From JAKRSE01 sp943369295 (lineage in GTDB: Bacteria > Armatimonadota > Fimbriimonadia > Fimbriimonadales > Fimbriimonadaceae): 64,000 nucleotides of DNA. Under the pieces are notes generated by a model. That model saw nothing but the letters and a program-made list of their open reading frames with translations. It did not search any database and was not told the origin of the DNA. The translations under genes and the position numbers were made by a program. Of the stretch, positions 26,232 to 33,407 are shown one piece after another; within the stretch, counting starts at the first letter, position 1, and each line of letters opens with the position of its first letter. The stretch is from the NCBI GenBank assembly GCA_943369295.1, contig CALRMU020000003.1, forward strand, positions 248,001-312,000. Reading direction: 5' to 3'.

Positions 26232-26525
26232 TTAGAGAGCCAGCTTTCGGCGGTTTGCCTTAAGTTCGGCATGGGCCTGCAGCTGCTCTTCAGTTGGAGG
26301 AGCTGGTGCCTTTCGGAAGGCTTTGCCACCCGAAAGACCCAGAAGGCGGCTGATTCGCCACCTTTCTCCACCAAAGAGCTCGGTTTCCACATCGAGTCGG
26401 CGCTTTCGCGATCCCGACTTGTGGAAGAACATGTGGCTGTTGAAACTCGACAGCTTCATGATCTTCCCCGAGCCGGAAATCTTAAACCGCTTCGCCGCCG
26501 TTCGACACGTCTTCAGCTTTGACAT
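26232..26525 (-). CDS. rpmI: 50S ribosomal protein L35 with C-terminal extension
   Basis: The first 60 residues (MSKLKTCRTAAKRFKISGSG and following basic helix) are L35. The protein is 97 residues, about 30 longer than the usual 65; the extra C-terminal part is Ala/Lys/Glu-rich (PTEEQLQAHAELKANRRK) and probably helical. The ATG at 26525 lies inside infC, giving a 44-nt overlap in a different frame, so translation is likely coupled to infC. Confidence 0.93.
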   Translation of the reverse strand: MSKLKTCRTAAKRFKISGSGKIMKLSSFNSHMFFHKSGSRKRRLDVETELFGGERWRISRLLGLSGGKAFRKAPAPPTEEQLQAHAELKANRRKLAL

Positions 26526-27072
26526 TTTTCTTGGCTCCCCCCGATTGAGGTTTTGGACTCAGAACGATCACCATTTCACGGCCAGCCAACGCAGGGTCGC
26601 GTTCCAGCTTGCCGTATTCCTCTAGGTGGCCCACAATGTACTTAAGCTTTTCTTCTCCCACTTTGGGGTGGACTAGCTCTCTCTGCCTGAATCGGCAGAC
26701 AATGCGGACCTTGTCACCATCAAGAAGAAACCGGATGGCTTTCTTGACGACGACCATGAGGTCGTGCTCGCCCGTTCGGGGCGTGAGGTTTATACCCTTT
26801 ACTTCTTGGGTTTTCTTCTTCGATTCCTTCTTTAGCTTGCTTTGCTCGTACTTCCAGCGTCCAAAATCGATAATTCGGACTACAGGCGGCTGGGCCTTTT
26901 CGGCTACTAGGACGAGATCCATGTCGTGGGTCTCGGCCAGATTCAGCGCCTCTCTGGTCGGCATAACGCCAAGCTGCTCTCCGTCTTTGACTACCCTGAC
27001 TTCGTTGAATCGAAGAAGTCGGGCGTTAATGTCAGGCGGTGGCTCGCGTCTGGGTCTGTTCGGCGGCCTTAT
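26482..27072 (-). CDS. infC: Translation initiation factor IF-3, initiating at AUA
   Basis: IF-3 binds the 30S subunit, blocks premature 50S joining and rejects non-AUG start codons. The first in-frame ATG (26964) would remove about 36 residues of the conserved N-terminal domain, including RFNEVRVVKDGEQLGVM. The frame stays open to 27073, then meets TGA at 27081-27079. Between them the only plausible start is ATA at 27072-27070, six bases after a perfect GAGGTGA. ATT at 27030 has no ribosome site. This gives 196 residues, normal for IF-3. E. coli infC uses AUU, making it sensitive to IF-3 itself; the AUA here implies the same autoregulation. The C-terminal domain (PRTGEHDLMVVVKKAIRFL onwards) is intact. 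The end overlaps rpmI by 44 nt. Confidence 0.92.
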   Translation of the reverse strand: MRPPNRPRREPPPDINARLLRFNEVRVVKDGEQLGVMPTREALNLAETHDMDLVLVAEKAQPPVVRIIDFGRWKYEQSKLKKESKKKTQEVKGINLTPRTGEHDLMVVVKKAIRFLLDGDKVRIVCRFRQRELVHPKVGEEKLKYIVGHLEEYGKLERDPALAGREMVIVLSPKPQSGGAKKNVKAEDVSNGGEAV

Positions 27073-27078
27073 GGAGTT

Positions 27079-27150
27079 TCACCTCGTTCTGAATTGACTT
27101 TCATCCTTTGGGGTCGGCACAGTATAGCTTCCATCAAGGACTCATGTCAA
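27079..27150 (-). promoter_or_regulatory. Strong sigma-70 type promoter and ribosome site of infC
   Basis: On the minus strand, TTGACA (27150-27145) and TATACT (27126-27121) are 18 bp apart, the best consensus promoter in the window. The expected transcript start near 27114 gives a leader of about 42 nt. The leader holds AAAGG-ATG (27104) opening an 11-codon reading frame whose TAA overlaps the infC ATA start (CC-ATA-A), and the GAGGTGA at 27085-27079 that serves infC. Confidence 0.8.
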
Positions 27151-27227
27151 AACATTCGCCTTTCTTGGCAGCCATGCCTGAACTCAAAGACGCGTTTGAT
27201 GGCCCGAGAGGATCGCCCAAAAGACGG

Positions 27228-27273
27228 TAAAATGACGAAGCGGGAAGGAGGGAGCGTCGTGCGCCCTCCTTTC
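27228..27273 (+). promoter_or_regulatory. Candidate -10 box and leader hairpin of gyrA
   Basis: TAAAAT at 27228-27233 is a plausible -10, without a matching -35. Ten bases later AGGAGGG (27246-27252) pairs with CCCTCCT (27264-27270), extended by flanking pairs to about 9-10 bp, and is followed by a T-rich run. Because it sits in the gyrA leader rather than after a gene, it could act as an attenuator or a stem hiding the AGGAGG sequence. Confidence 0.4.
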
Positions 27274-27293
27274 TTCGTCTGGAATCACAGCCC

Positions 27294-29810
27294 GTGCCGG
27301 ATCAAGAACCTCAAACTGGAATTGACATTACTCGGACGATGTCCGAGAGCTATGTTAACTACGCGATGTCCGTCATCATCGCGCGGGCCCTGCCCGATGT
27401 TAGAGACGGACTGAAGCCCGTTCAAAGAAGGATTCTCTATGCCATGAGAGTCTTGAATTTGAGTCCAGATCGTGGCCACAGCAAGTGCGCCAAGGTCTGC
27501 GGACAGACCAGCGGTGACTATCACCCTCACGGCGAAGCCATCATCTACCCAACCCTGGTCCGCATGGCTCAGTCGTGGACGATGCGCTACCCCCTGATTC
27601 AAGGACAGGGGAACTTTGGCTCTGTCGATGGCGACTCTCCCGCCGCCATGCGATACACAGAATGCCGTCTGACTCCTCTTGCTATGGAGCTGATGGAAGA
27701 TCTGGACCGCGAAACCGTGGACTGGATGGAGAACTATTCGCAGACTCTTAACGAGCCGATGGTTTTTCCCGGCAAACTACCCAACCTTTTGGTCAACGGC
27801 AGTCAAGGAATTGCCGTCGGCATGGCAACATCCTTGCCTCCCCACAATCTCACCGAGATCTGCACCGGACTCATTCACAGGCTAGACAATCCAGAGTCAA
27901 CCCTTGAAGAGATGATGGAGCACATCCCGGGCCCCGATTTCCCCACCCATGGCTTGATCATGGGCACCAAGGGAATCAAGTCAGCTTACGAATCGGGCCG
28001 AGGCTCTGTGGTGATGCAGGCCAAGACGATGATCGAGCCAGGCGAAGCCGGCAAGAGCGTCATCGTCGTTACTGAGCTGCCCTACCAGGTGAACAAAACC
28101 AACCTGGTTACAGCCATCGCTGAGATCGCCAAGTTCAAGAAGTTCGACGGCATCGTCAGTGTTCAGGATTACTCAGACAAGCGTGGAATGAGAATTGAGG
28201 TTGAAATCCGACGAGATGTCAACCCCAACAAGGCTCTCAACTATCTTCTCAAACACACAGCTCTGAGAACCAGCTTCAGCTGCATCATGCTGAGCTTGGT
28301 TGACAACTCCCCCCGAGTCTGTCCACTGCTTTTGATGCTTGACCTTCACCTCAAGCATCGCCGCGACGTCATTCTTCGCAGAACAAGATACGAACTCTAC
28401 CGAGCTCTCGAACAGCTTCACCTCAGTGAAGGCTATCAGATCGCTCGTAGGTTCCTGGATGATGTCATTCGTGTCATCAGGGCCAGCGCGGACACGAACG
28501 AAGCCCGAGTGAGATTGGTAAGAGAGTTCGCCATGTCTCCCATCCAGGCCAGCGCCGTGCTGAACATGCCCCTTAGAAGGCTGACTCAGCTTGAGCAGGC
28601 TGAACTGGAGAAGGAATACAAGGAACTGCTCCGCAGAGTCCAGGACTTCCTCGATATTCTCACCAGCGAAGAAAGGCTCAAGACCTTGATTCGAGAAGAA
28701 CTGACCTACCTGAAGGATAAGTTCGGTGACGAGAGACGATCGCGAATCATTGCCAAGGAAGCTGGCGAGTTCAGCGAAGAGGACTTGATCCCAGAAGAAG
28801 AGGCCATTGTCTCGATCAGTCGAGATGGCTACATCAAGCGAATGTCGATGGAAGCCTATCGCCAGCAGAAGCGCGGCGGAAAGGGGCTGAAGTCAGTTCA
28901 GAAGCAGGATGATGAGCCGGCTCACCTCTTCCAGGTGAACACCCACAACACGATTCTCTTCTTCACCAATCGTGGCCGAGCCTACAAGCTCCGCGCCTAC
29001 GATATTCCGGAAAGCGGACGCTACGCCAAGGGAATGCCAGTCATCAACTACATCGCCATCACAGGCGAAGAGCGAGTGACTGCAACCGTTTCTCTGCGAG
29101 ATATTCGCAAGGATGGTGGCTACCTGACCATGATCACCAAGAAGGGCGAAATCAAGCGCACTGCCTTGGATGAGTTCGCCAACATTCGAAGCAACGGCCT
29201 CGTCGCCTTTGATATCGAAGAAGCTGACGAACTGGGCTGGGTGCTGACTTCGGCAGGTGAGGACGACATCATTCTTATCACTCGCAACGGCATGTCGATT
29301 CGGTTCAACGAAACCGAAGCGAGATCGAGACTGCGAGCCGCTGGAGGCGTTCGAGCCATCACTCTGAGAGAAGACGACATCATCGTCGGAGCCGACGTGG
29401 TGAGAGAAGGTTCCAGCCTCTTGGTCGTCGGTGAGCACGGCTACGGAAAGAGAACTCCCCTTGATGATTATCGCGTTCAGGGAAGAGGTGGAATCGGAAT
29501 CACCACCATGAACGTAACAGCTAAGACAGGAGTGATCATTGGGGCTGAAGTCGTGGACGAGGATGACCGGCTGATTGTCATGACGACAAATGGCAAGGGA
29601 ATTCGAGTAAAGGTCAAGGAGATTCGCACCACAGGCAGAATTGCCCAGGGTGTGAAGCTGATCAACATGGCCGACAAGGATTCAATCGCTTCAATTGCCC
29701 GCTTGGTGCAAAGCCCACAGGCTGCCCAGGGGGTCGATGGCGATATGGATGACGAAGACGACGAACTGGCTGATCAGCAGGCTCTTGGATTGGAAGAGGA
29801 GAAAGAATGA
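27294..29810 (+). CDS. gyrA: DNA gyrase subunit A
   Basis: An 838-residue type IIA topoisomerase subunit. The winged-helix/tower breakage-reunion domain carries catalytic Y121 (MRYTECRLT). The C-terminal beta-pinwheel starts with the GyrA-box-like QQKRGGKG, supporting gyrase rather than topoisomerase IV. Start is GTG, matching the conserved start of MSESYVNYAMSVIIARALPD after a short tail. In the quinolone-determining region the sequence is HPHGEAIIYPT, so the positions equal to E. coli Ser83 and Asp87 are Ala82 and Pro86. It is divergent from infC and overlaps the next gene by 4 nt (ATGA). gyrB is not nearby. Confidence 0.95.
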   Translation: MPDQEPQTGIDITRTMSESYVNYAMSVIIARALPDVRDGLKPVQRRILYAMRVLNLSPDRGHSKCAKVCGQTSGDYHPHGEAIIYPTLVRMAQSWTMRYPLIQGQGNFGSVDGDSPAAMRYTECRLTPLAMELMEDLDRETVDWMENYSQTLNEPMVFPGKLPNLLVNGSQGIAVGMATSLPPHNLTEICTGLIHRLDNPESTLEEMMEHIPGPDFPTHGLIMGTKGIKSAYESGRGSVVMQAKTMIEPGEAGKSVIVVTELPYQVNKTNLVTAIAEIAKFKKFDGIVSVQDYSDKRGMRIEVEIRRDVNPNKALNYLLKHTALRTSFSCIMLSLVDNSPRVCPLLLMLDLHLKHRRDVILRRTRYELYRALEQLHLSEGYQIARRFLDDVIRVIRASADTNEARVRLVREFAMSPIQASAVLNMPLRRLTQLEQAELEKEYKELLRRVQDFLDILTSEERLKTLIREELTYLKDKFGDERRSRIIAKEAGEFSEEDLIPEEEAIVSISRDGYIKRMSMEAYRQQKRGGKGLKSVQKQDDEPAHLFQVNTHNTILFFTNRGRAYKLRAYDIPESGRYAKGMPVINYIAITGEERVTATVSLRDIRKDGGYLTMITKKGEIKRTALDEFANIRSNGLVAFDIEEADELGWVLTSAGEDDIILITRNGMSIRFNETEARSRLRAAGGVRAITLREDDIIVGADVVREGSSLLVVGEHGYGKRTPLDDYRVQGRGGIGITTMNVTAKTGVIIGAEVVDEDDRLIVMTTNGKGIRVKVKEIRTTGRIAQGVKLINMADKDSIASIARLVQSPQAAQGVDGDMDDEDDELADQQALGLEEEKE

Positions 29811-30652
29811 ACCCAGGTTTTCAAACCCCCTACCCCCGAAACAACACGTTTCGGACTCCGAGACGTGAAATTGACATCGCCGCCATCGGTGAAGGGTGGG
29901 GAATCGTCACCAAGAATCTCGGACCCTTTGTCTTAGCCGCATTGGTGATGATGTTCCTCCAGTTTGCACCCACTATGGTGGGTTCAGTTCTGGGTGGAGT
30001 CGCCACAGCTGGAATGCAGAATTCCACCGATCCTAGTGCTGCTATCGCTGCATTCGGAATCCAGACTCTGGTGGGTCTGCCTTTCCAGTTGATTGGTGCG
30101 GCCCTTGGGGCGGTTGTTGCGGGCAGCATGGTCCACATGGCCATTAAGGCCGTGCGAGGCGGAACACCCGAAGTCGGAGACATCGGAGCCGGTTTCACGA
30201 CTGCACCGGTCTCTCTGCTCGTCGCAGGCTTTCTTGTAAGCCTTGGCACGACTTTCGGCAGCTACCTCTGCATCATCCCCGGACTCATCCTTGGTGGTCT
30301 CTGGTTCCTTACCAGTCCATTCATTATGGATAAGGGAGTCGGGCCGATCGATGCAATGAGAATGAGCTGGGATGTGATGAAAGATCACATCGTCATGGCT
30401 GCTGTCATCTTCCTGCTCGGAGGCATCGTGGCCGCTCTTGGCGTCTGCGCCTGCTTCGTAGGAATTCTCGTGACCATGCCAGTCCTTTATGCGACTCAGG
30501 CAGTCATCTACGAAGATATGACTTCTGATGATCAGCCCTTCGGAGGCGGATACCAGGCTCCTTCGAGCGATCCCTTTGCCCAGGCTCCGCCAACCCCGAC
30601 GGACTTCGGTTACTCAGGCGAACAGCCCAAGCCACAGGATCCTCAAGCCTGA
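29807..30652 (+). CDS. Membrane protein of unknown function, paralogue 1
   Basis: A 281-residue membrane protein starting in the gyrA stop (ATGA). A short polar N-terminus (MNPGFQTPYPRNN) and an amphipathic stretch ending GWGIVTKNLGPF lead to about six hydrophobic segments (residues 40-215). The last 50 residues are Pro/Gln/Ser-rich and probably disordered. The gene at 30777 encodes a clear paralogue (shared MNPG start, W-x-IVTKNLGP, GSYLC-IPG, and CxVGILVTMP motifs). The plan resembles DUF975-like or glycerophosphodiester-phosphodiesterase-associated membrane domains; no function is assigned. It ends at a terminator. Confidence 0.7.
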   Translation: MNPGFQTPYPRNNTFRTPRREIDIAAIGEGWGIVTKNLGPFVLAALVMMFLQFAPTMVGSVLGGVATAGMQNSTDPSAAIAAFGIQTLVGLPFQLIGAALGAVVAGSMVHMAIKAVRGGTPEVGDIGAGFTTAPVSLLVAGFLVSLGTTFGSYLCIIPGLILGGLWFLTSPFIMDKGVGPIDAMRMSWDVMKDHIVMAAVIFLLGGIVAALGVCACFVGILVTMPVLYATQAVIYEDMTSDDQPFGGGYQAPSSDPFAQAPPTPTDFGYSGEQPKPQDPQA

Positions 30653-30671
30653 TAGGCTGAGCGGATTCCTG

Positions 30672-30710
30672 AAGTGCCCTCCGGACACAGACCTGGAGGG
30701 CACTTTTGTT
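30672..30710 (+). terminator. Rho-independent terminator after gyrA and paralogue 1
   Basis: Arms 30672-30682 and 30695-30705 form an 11-bp perfect stem with a 12-nt loop and a T-rich tail (TTGTTGTTT). Confidence 0.88.
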
Positions 30711-30760
30711 GTTTCAGCCTCTAGGTTCCTGGCATGTGGCATCTCGGGGGCGAGCTTGGT

Positions 30761-30766
30761 TAGAAT
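30761..30766 (+). promoter_or_regulatory. Candidate -10 element (TAGAAT) for paralogue 2
   Basis: TAGAAT ends 10 nt before the ATG at 30777, just after the upstream terminator. No -35 is evident and there is no ribosome site. Confidence 0.35.
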
Positions 30767-30776
30767 GAGGCTCACT

Positions 30777-31736
30777 ATGAACCCGGGCGCTCCCAGCAAC
30801 TACCCACGAGGCAAGCCGAACTCCAACTCGGCGGGGGAGGTGAATCTGGATGCGATCAGTCGGGCTTGGAACATAGTCACGAAGAATCTTGGCCCCTATG
30901 CCTTGGCCTGCTTTCTGGCCGGCATTCCGGTTATCGCCGCCTACATTCTCGGGTTTGCCCTGATGATTCCTTTTATCCAAGCAGAGACTCCGCTCGCCTC
31001 TGTCTTTGGGTTCGCCATCTTCATGGTCGTGATCATCATCGGTATGACGGTGGCGAGTGTGATTACAGCCGGAATGGTCGCCATGACACTCAAGGCTCTG
31101 AGAGGGGAAACCCCAGAGATTTCAGACATTTCGGAGGGCTTTGTCTCCAATCCCTTCGGCCTCATCGGTGCTGCTTTAATCAGCAGTGTGGCCGTAAACG
31201 TCGGCTCCTATCTCTGCTACATTCCTGGGTTTGTGATCGGTGGTCTTTGGCTGCTGACCGTTCCTATGATGCTCGACAAAAAGCTGGGGACGATTGAGGC
31301 TTTGAAAGAGAGCTTTAAGTGGATGCAGCCCCACTGGATCATGGCGGCAGTGCTTTTCTTTCTGATCAGCATCGTCTCTGGCTTGGGGGCCCTTGCCTGC
31401 GGAGTCGGAATCCTGGTGACCATGCCAATGTACTTTGCGGTGACTGCCATAGTTTACGAAGATTTGAGGACGGCTCAGAACCCCTTTGAGGGATATCAGG
31501 TGACACCTGATGCTCCAAGTGGCTACATCAGTCAGGCTCCGACCGCGCCCACAGATCCTTTTGTTGGTTATGCGCCGGTTCCCCCTCAAATGACGGAAGA
31601 AGCTCCGAAGCCTTTCGTGGAGCCACCTCCCATGGCTGAAGCAGCACCCGAAGCAGCAACCGAAGCCGCGCCTGAACCAGCTTCTGAGCCCGGACCAGAA
31701 CCAGAAAAGCCCTCGACAGAGCCACCACAGACTTAG
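30777..31736 (+). CDS. Membrane protein of unknown function, paralogue 2
   Basis: A 319-residue relative of the preceding membrane protein. The frame is open further upstream to 30528, but that part overlaps the previous gene and its terminator, and the ATG at 30777 gives the same MNPG N-terminus as the paralogue. Shared features are WNIVTKNLGP, five or six membrane segments, GSYLCYIPGFVIGGLW, and ACGVGILVTMP. The C-terminal 80 residues are Pro/Glu/Ala-rich (repeated AAPEAATEAAPEPASEP). The two genes probably arose by tandem duplication and keep separate promoters. Confidence 0.7.
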   Translation: MNPGAPSNYPRGKPNSNSAGEVNLDAISRAWNIVTKNLGPYALACFLAGIPVIAAYILGFALMIPFIQAETPLASVFGFAIFMVVIIIGMTVASVITAGMVAMTLKALRGETPEISDISEGFVSNPFGLIGAALISSVAVNVGSYLCYIPGFVIGGLWLLTVPMMLDKKLGTIEALKESFKWMQPHWIMAAVLFFLISIVSGLGALACGVGILVTMPMYFAVTAIVYEDLRTAQNPFEGYQVTPDAPSGYISQAPTAPTDPFVGYAPVPPQMTEEAPKPFVEPPPMAEAAPEAATEAAPEPASEPGPEPEKPSTEPPQT

Positions 31737-31784
31737 CAGCAGCATAAGGGCCAAGGCGTCCCGAACCTGAATTGCAGAATCTGG

Positions 31785-31790
31785 GATTAT
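31785..31790 (+). promoter_or_regulatory. Candidate -10 element (GATTAT) for asd
   Basis: GATTAT ends 7 nt before the asd ATG. No ribosome site lies between, consistent with a leaderless mRNA. Confidence 0.3.
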
Positions 31791-31797
31791 CGAACCC

Positions 31798-32829
31798 ATG
31801 CCTGAAGGTTTGAAGGTCGCGGTAGTCGGAGCAACTGGTGCAGTGGGTCGAGAACTTATCGAACTGCTGGATCAAAGGCGGTTTCCTGTCCAGAACCTTC
31901 GGCTTATGGCATCGGCTCGGTCGGTCGGCACGGTCATTCCCTTTGCGGGAACCGGAATCCAGGTCGAGGAAGCAACTGGCCCTGCTCTAGAAGGGGTGGA
32001 TGTGGCCTTTTTCAGCGCAGGATCTGGCACATCAAAGACTTTGGGGCGTAGAGCCGCGGCTCACGGCACCCTGGTGATCGATAACTCCAGCGCCTTTAGA
32101 ATGGAAGACGACGTTCCCCTCATCGTTCCAGAAATCAACCTGCACGACGTCAAGCCGCACCACAACCTTATTGCCAACCCAAACTGCTCAGCCATCATCC
32201 TTCTCATGGCGATCAGCCCCCTGCGCCAACTGGGAGAAATTGATCGAGTCATTGTCAGCACTTATCAGAGCGCCAGCGGCGCGGGTGCGCAGGCGATGGA
32301 AGAGCTAAAGGAGCAGACAAAAACGGTTCTTGACGGTGGAGAAGCGGTGCCAAAAATCTTCCCCCACCCCTATGCCTTCAATCTGTTCAGCCACAACACT
32401 CCGGTCAATGAAGAAGGTTGGAACGAAGAAGAGTGGAAGGTTCTGCAGGAATCTCAGAAGATCCTCAATATGCCCGAGCTCAAAATGAACGTCACCTGTG
32501 TTCGCGTTCCCGTTCTGCGGGCTCACAGTGAATCTGTGACGGTTGAGTTCAAGCGCAAGGCCCCCAGTGAGGCAGAAGTGCGGGAGCTTTTTGCCAAAAC
32601 TCCTGGCCTTCGGGTGATTGATGACCGGGCCGCGAATCATTTCCCTATGCCGCTTGAAGCCTCGGGTCAGGGCGACGTTTTGGTTGGCAGGATTCGACGA
32701 GACCTTTCGAACAGCAAGGGACTGAGCCTCTTTATTGCAGGTGACCAGCTCCTGAAGGGGGCGGCGCTGAATGCGGTTCAGATTGCCGAGGGGCTTCTGC
32801 ACAGGTTTCCCTTGACACTGGATGCTTAG
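31798..32829 (+). CDS. asd: Aspartate-semialdehyde dehydrogenase
   Basis: A 343-residue NADPH-dependent enzyme reducing aspartyl-phosphate to aspartate semialdehyde, a branch point to lysine, diaminopimelate, methionine and threonine. The N-terminal Rossmann loop VVGATGAVGREL, the anchor VIDNSSAFRM, catalytic C130 in ANPNCSA and the C-terminal catalytic-domain His in RAHSESV are present. Length and start are typical. It lies alone between a membrane-protein gene and a repeat-rich gap; lysC or dapA are not adjacent. Confidence 0.95.
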   Translation: MPEGLKVAVVGATGAVGRELIELLDQRRFPVQNLRLMASARSVGTVIPFAGTGIQVEEATGPALEGVDVAFFSAGSGTSKTLGRRAAAHGTLVIDNSSAFRMEDDVPLIVPEINLHDVKPHHNLIANPNCSAIILLMAISPLRQLGEIDRVIVSTYQSASGAGAQAMEELKEQTKTVLDGGEAVPKIFPHPYAFNLFSHNTPVNEEGWNEEEWKVLQESQKILNMPELKMNVTCVRVPVLRAHSESVTVEFKRKAPSEAEVRELFAKTPGLRVIDDRAANHFPMPLEASGQGDVLVGRIRRDLSNSKGLSLFIAGDQLLKGAALNAVQIAEGLLHRFPLTLDA

Positions 32830-32835
32830 GGAATC

Positions 32836-32866
32836 CCTGCTCGAGAGCAGGATGAACGAGCAGGAC
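32836..32866 (+). repeat. Dispersed repeat family B, copy 2
   Basis: CCTGCTCGAGAGCAGG palindrome followed by ATGAACGAGCAGG; related to 25261-25289 by substitution. It starts 6 bp after the asd stop and may serve as its 3' stem. Confidence 0.5.
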
Positions 32867-32896
32867 ATCCATATTCTATTTAGGTTAAAGGATTTT

Positions 32897-32922
32897 GGGT
32901 GCCACCTGTCCGTGACCGGTGG
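32897..32922 (+). repeat. Hairpin repeat of family A
   Basis: GGGTGCC then CCACCTGTC / GACCGGTGG with loop CGT (one mismatch). First of four such hairpins in the 32830-33407 gap between convergent asd and xylA; no gene was found in that gap. Confidence 0.75.
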
Positions 32923-33010
32923 ATCATCTGAAAAGGTAGGGCCGGAAAGGCTGTGGCTTCTTCTTTGTCTAGATTTCACTCTGTCCCTAAAACTGGGCCT
33001 GAGTGATCTT

Positions 33011-33036
33011 CACGGGTCGCGGACCCGTGGCACCCC
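33011..33036 (+). repeat. Hairpin repeat of family A
   Basis: Perfect 8-bp stem CACGGGTC / GACCCGTG with loop GCG, followed by GGCACCC. Confidence 0.85.
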
Positions 33037-33104
33037 GCTCCTTCCTAGGGTAGTCGACAAAACTTGCCATGATGGCAGGAAAACAGATTTTAAGCTGACG
33101 AATT

Positions 33105-33134
33105 CCCGCCCGACAGCGAAGCTGATCGTCCAGG
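33105..33134 (+). repeat. Dispersed repeat family B, copy 3
   Basis: Contains CCGACAGCGAAGCTGATCG, matching the family B core at 25261 with one inserted base. Confidence 0.6.
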
Positions 33135-33164
33135 CTATCGTGCTCCTTTACTTCTAAGGGTTTT

Positions 33165-33190
33165 GGGTGCCACCGGTCCTTGACCGGTGG
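33165..33190 (+). repeat. Hairpin repeat of family A
   Basis: GGGTGCC-flanked perfect 9-bp stem CCACCGGTC / GACCGGTGG with loop CTT. Confidence 0.85.
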
Positions 33191-33277
33191 TTGGTTTTAT
33201 TCCTCAAGGCAAGAAATGGTTTACCTGCTTCTTGGCCTTTGATTTAATGACCTCGTATTCTGAAGTTGATGGATTCT

Positions 33278-33302
33278 CACGGGTCAAGGACCCGTGTCAC
33301 CC
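33278..33302 (+). repeat. Hairpin repeat of family A
   Basis: Perfect 8-bp stem CACGGGTC / GACCCGTG with loop AAG, followed by TCACCC. Same stem as 33011 but a different loop. Confidence 0.8.
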
Positions 33303-33347
33303 GAGGTGCTTCCTTAAAAAGGGAAGACAACTGATCAAAGGAAATCA

Positions 33348-33387
33348 CAAAAAAGGGCCGATCCCGCAGCTTGTACGGATTCGGCCC
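33348..33387 (-). terminator. Rho-independent terminator of xylA
   Basis: GGGCCGA (33355-33361) pairs with TCGGCCC (33381-33387), with further pairing inside; on the minus strand it is followed by TTTTTTG. It lies 20 bp after the xylA stop. Confidence 0.85.
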
Positions 33388-33407
33388 AAGACTTTAAGAC
33401 ATCGATC

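Noticed and set aside
26482..26964. infC starting at the first ATG (26964)
   Set aside because: It would remove conserved IF-3 N-terminal residues that are still coded upstream in the same frame.
30528..30776. Upstream extension of membrane paralogue 2
   Set aside because: The region lies inside the previous gene and its terminator, and 30777 gives an N-terminus matching the paralogue.
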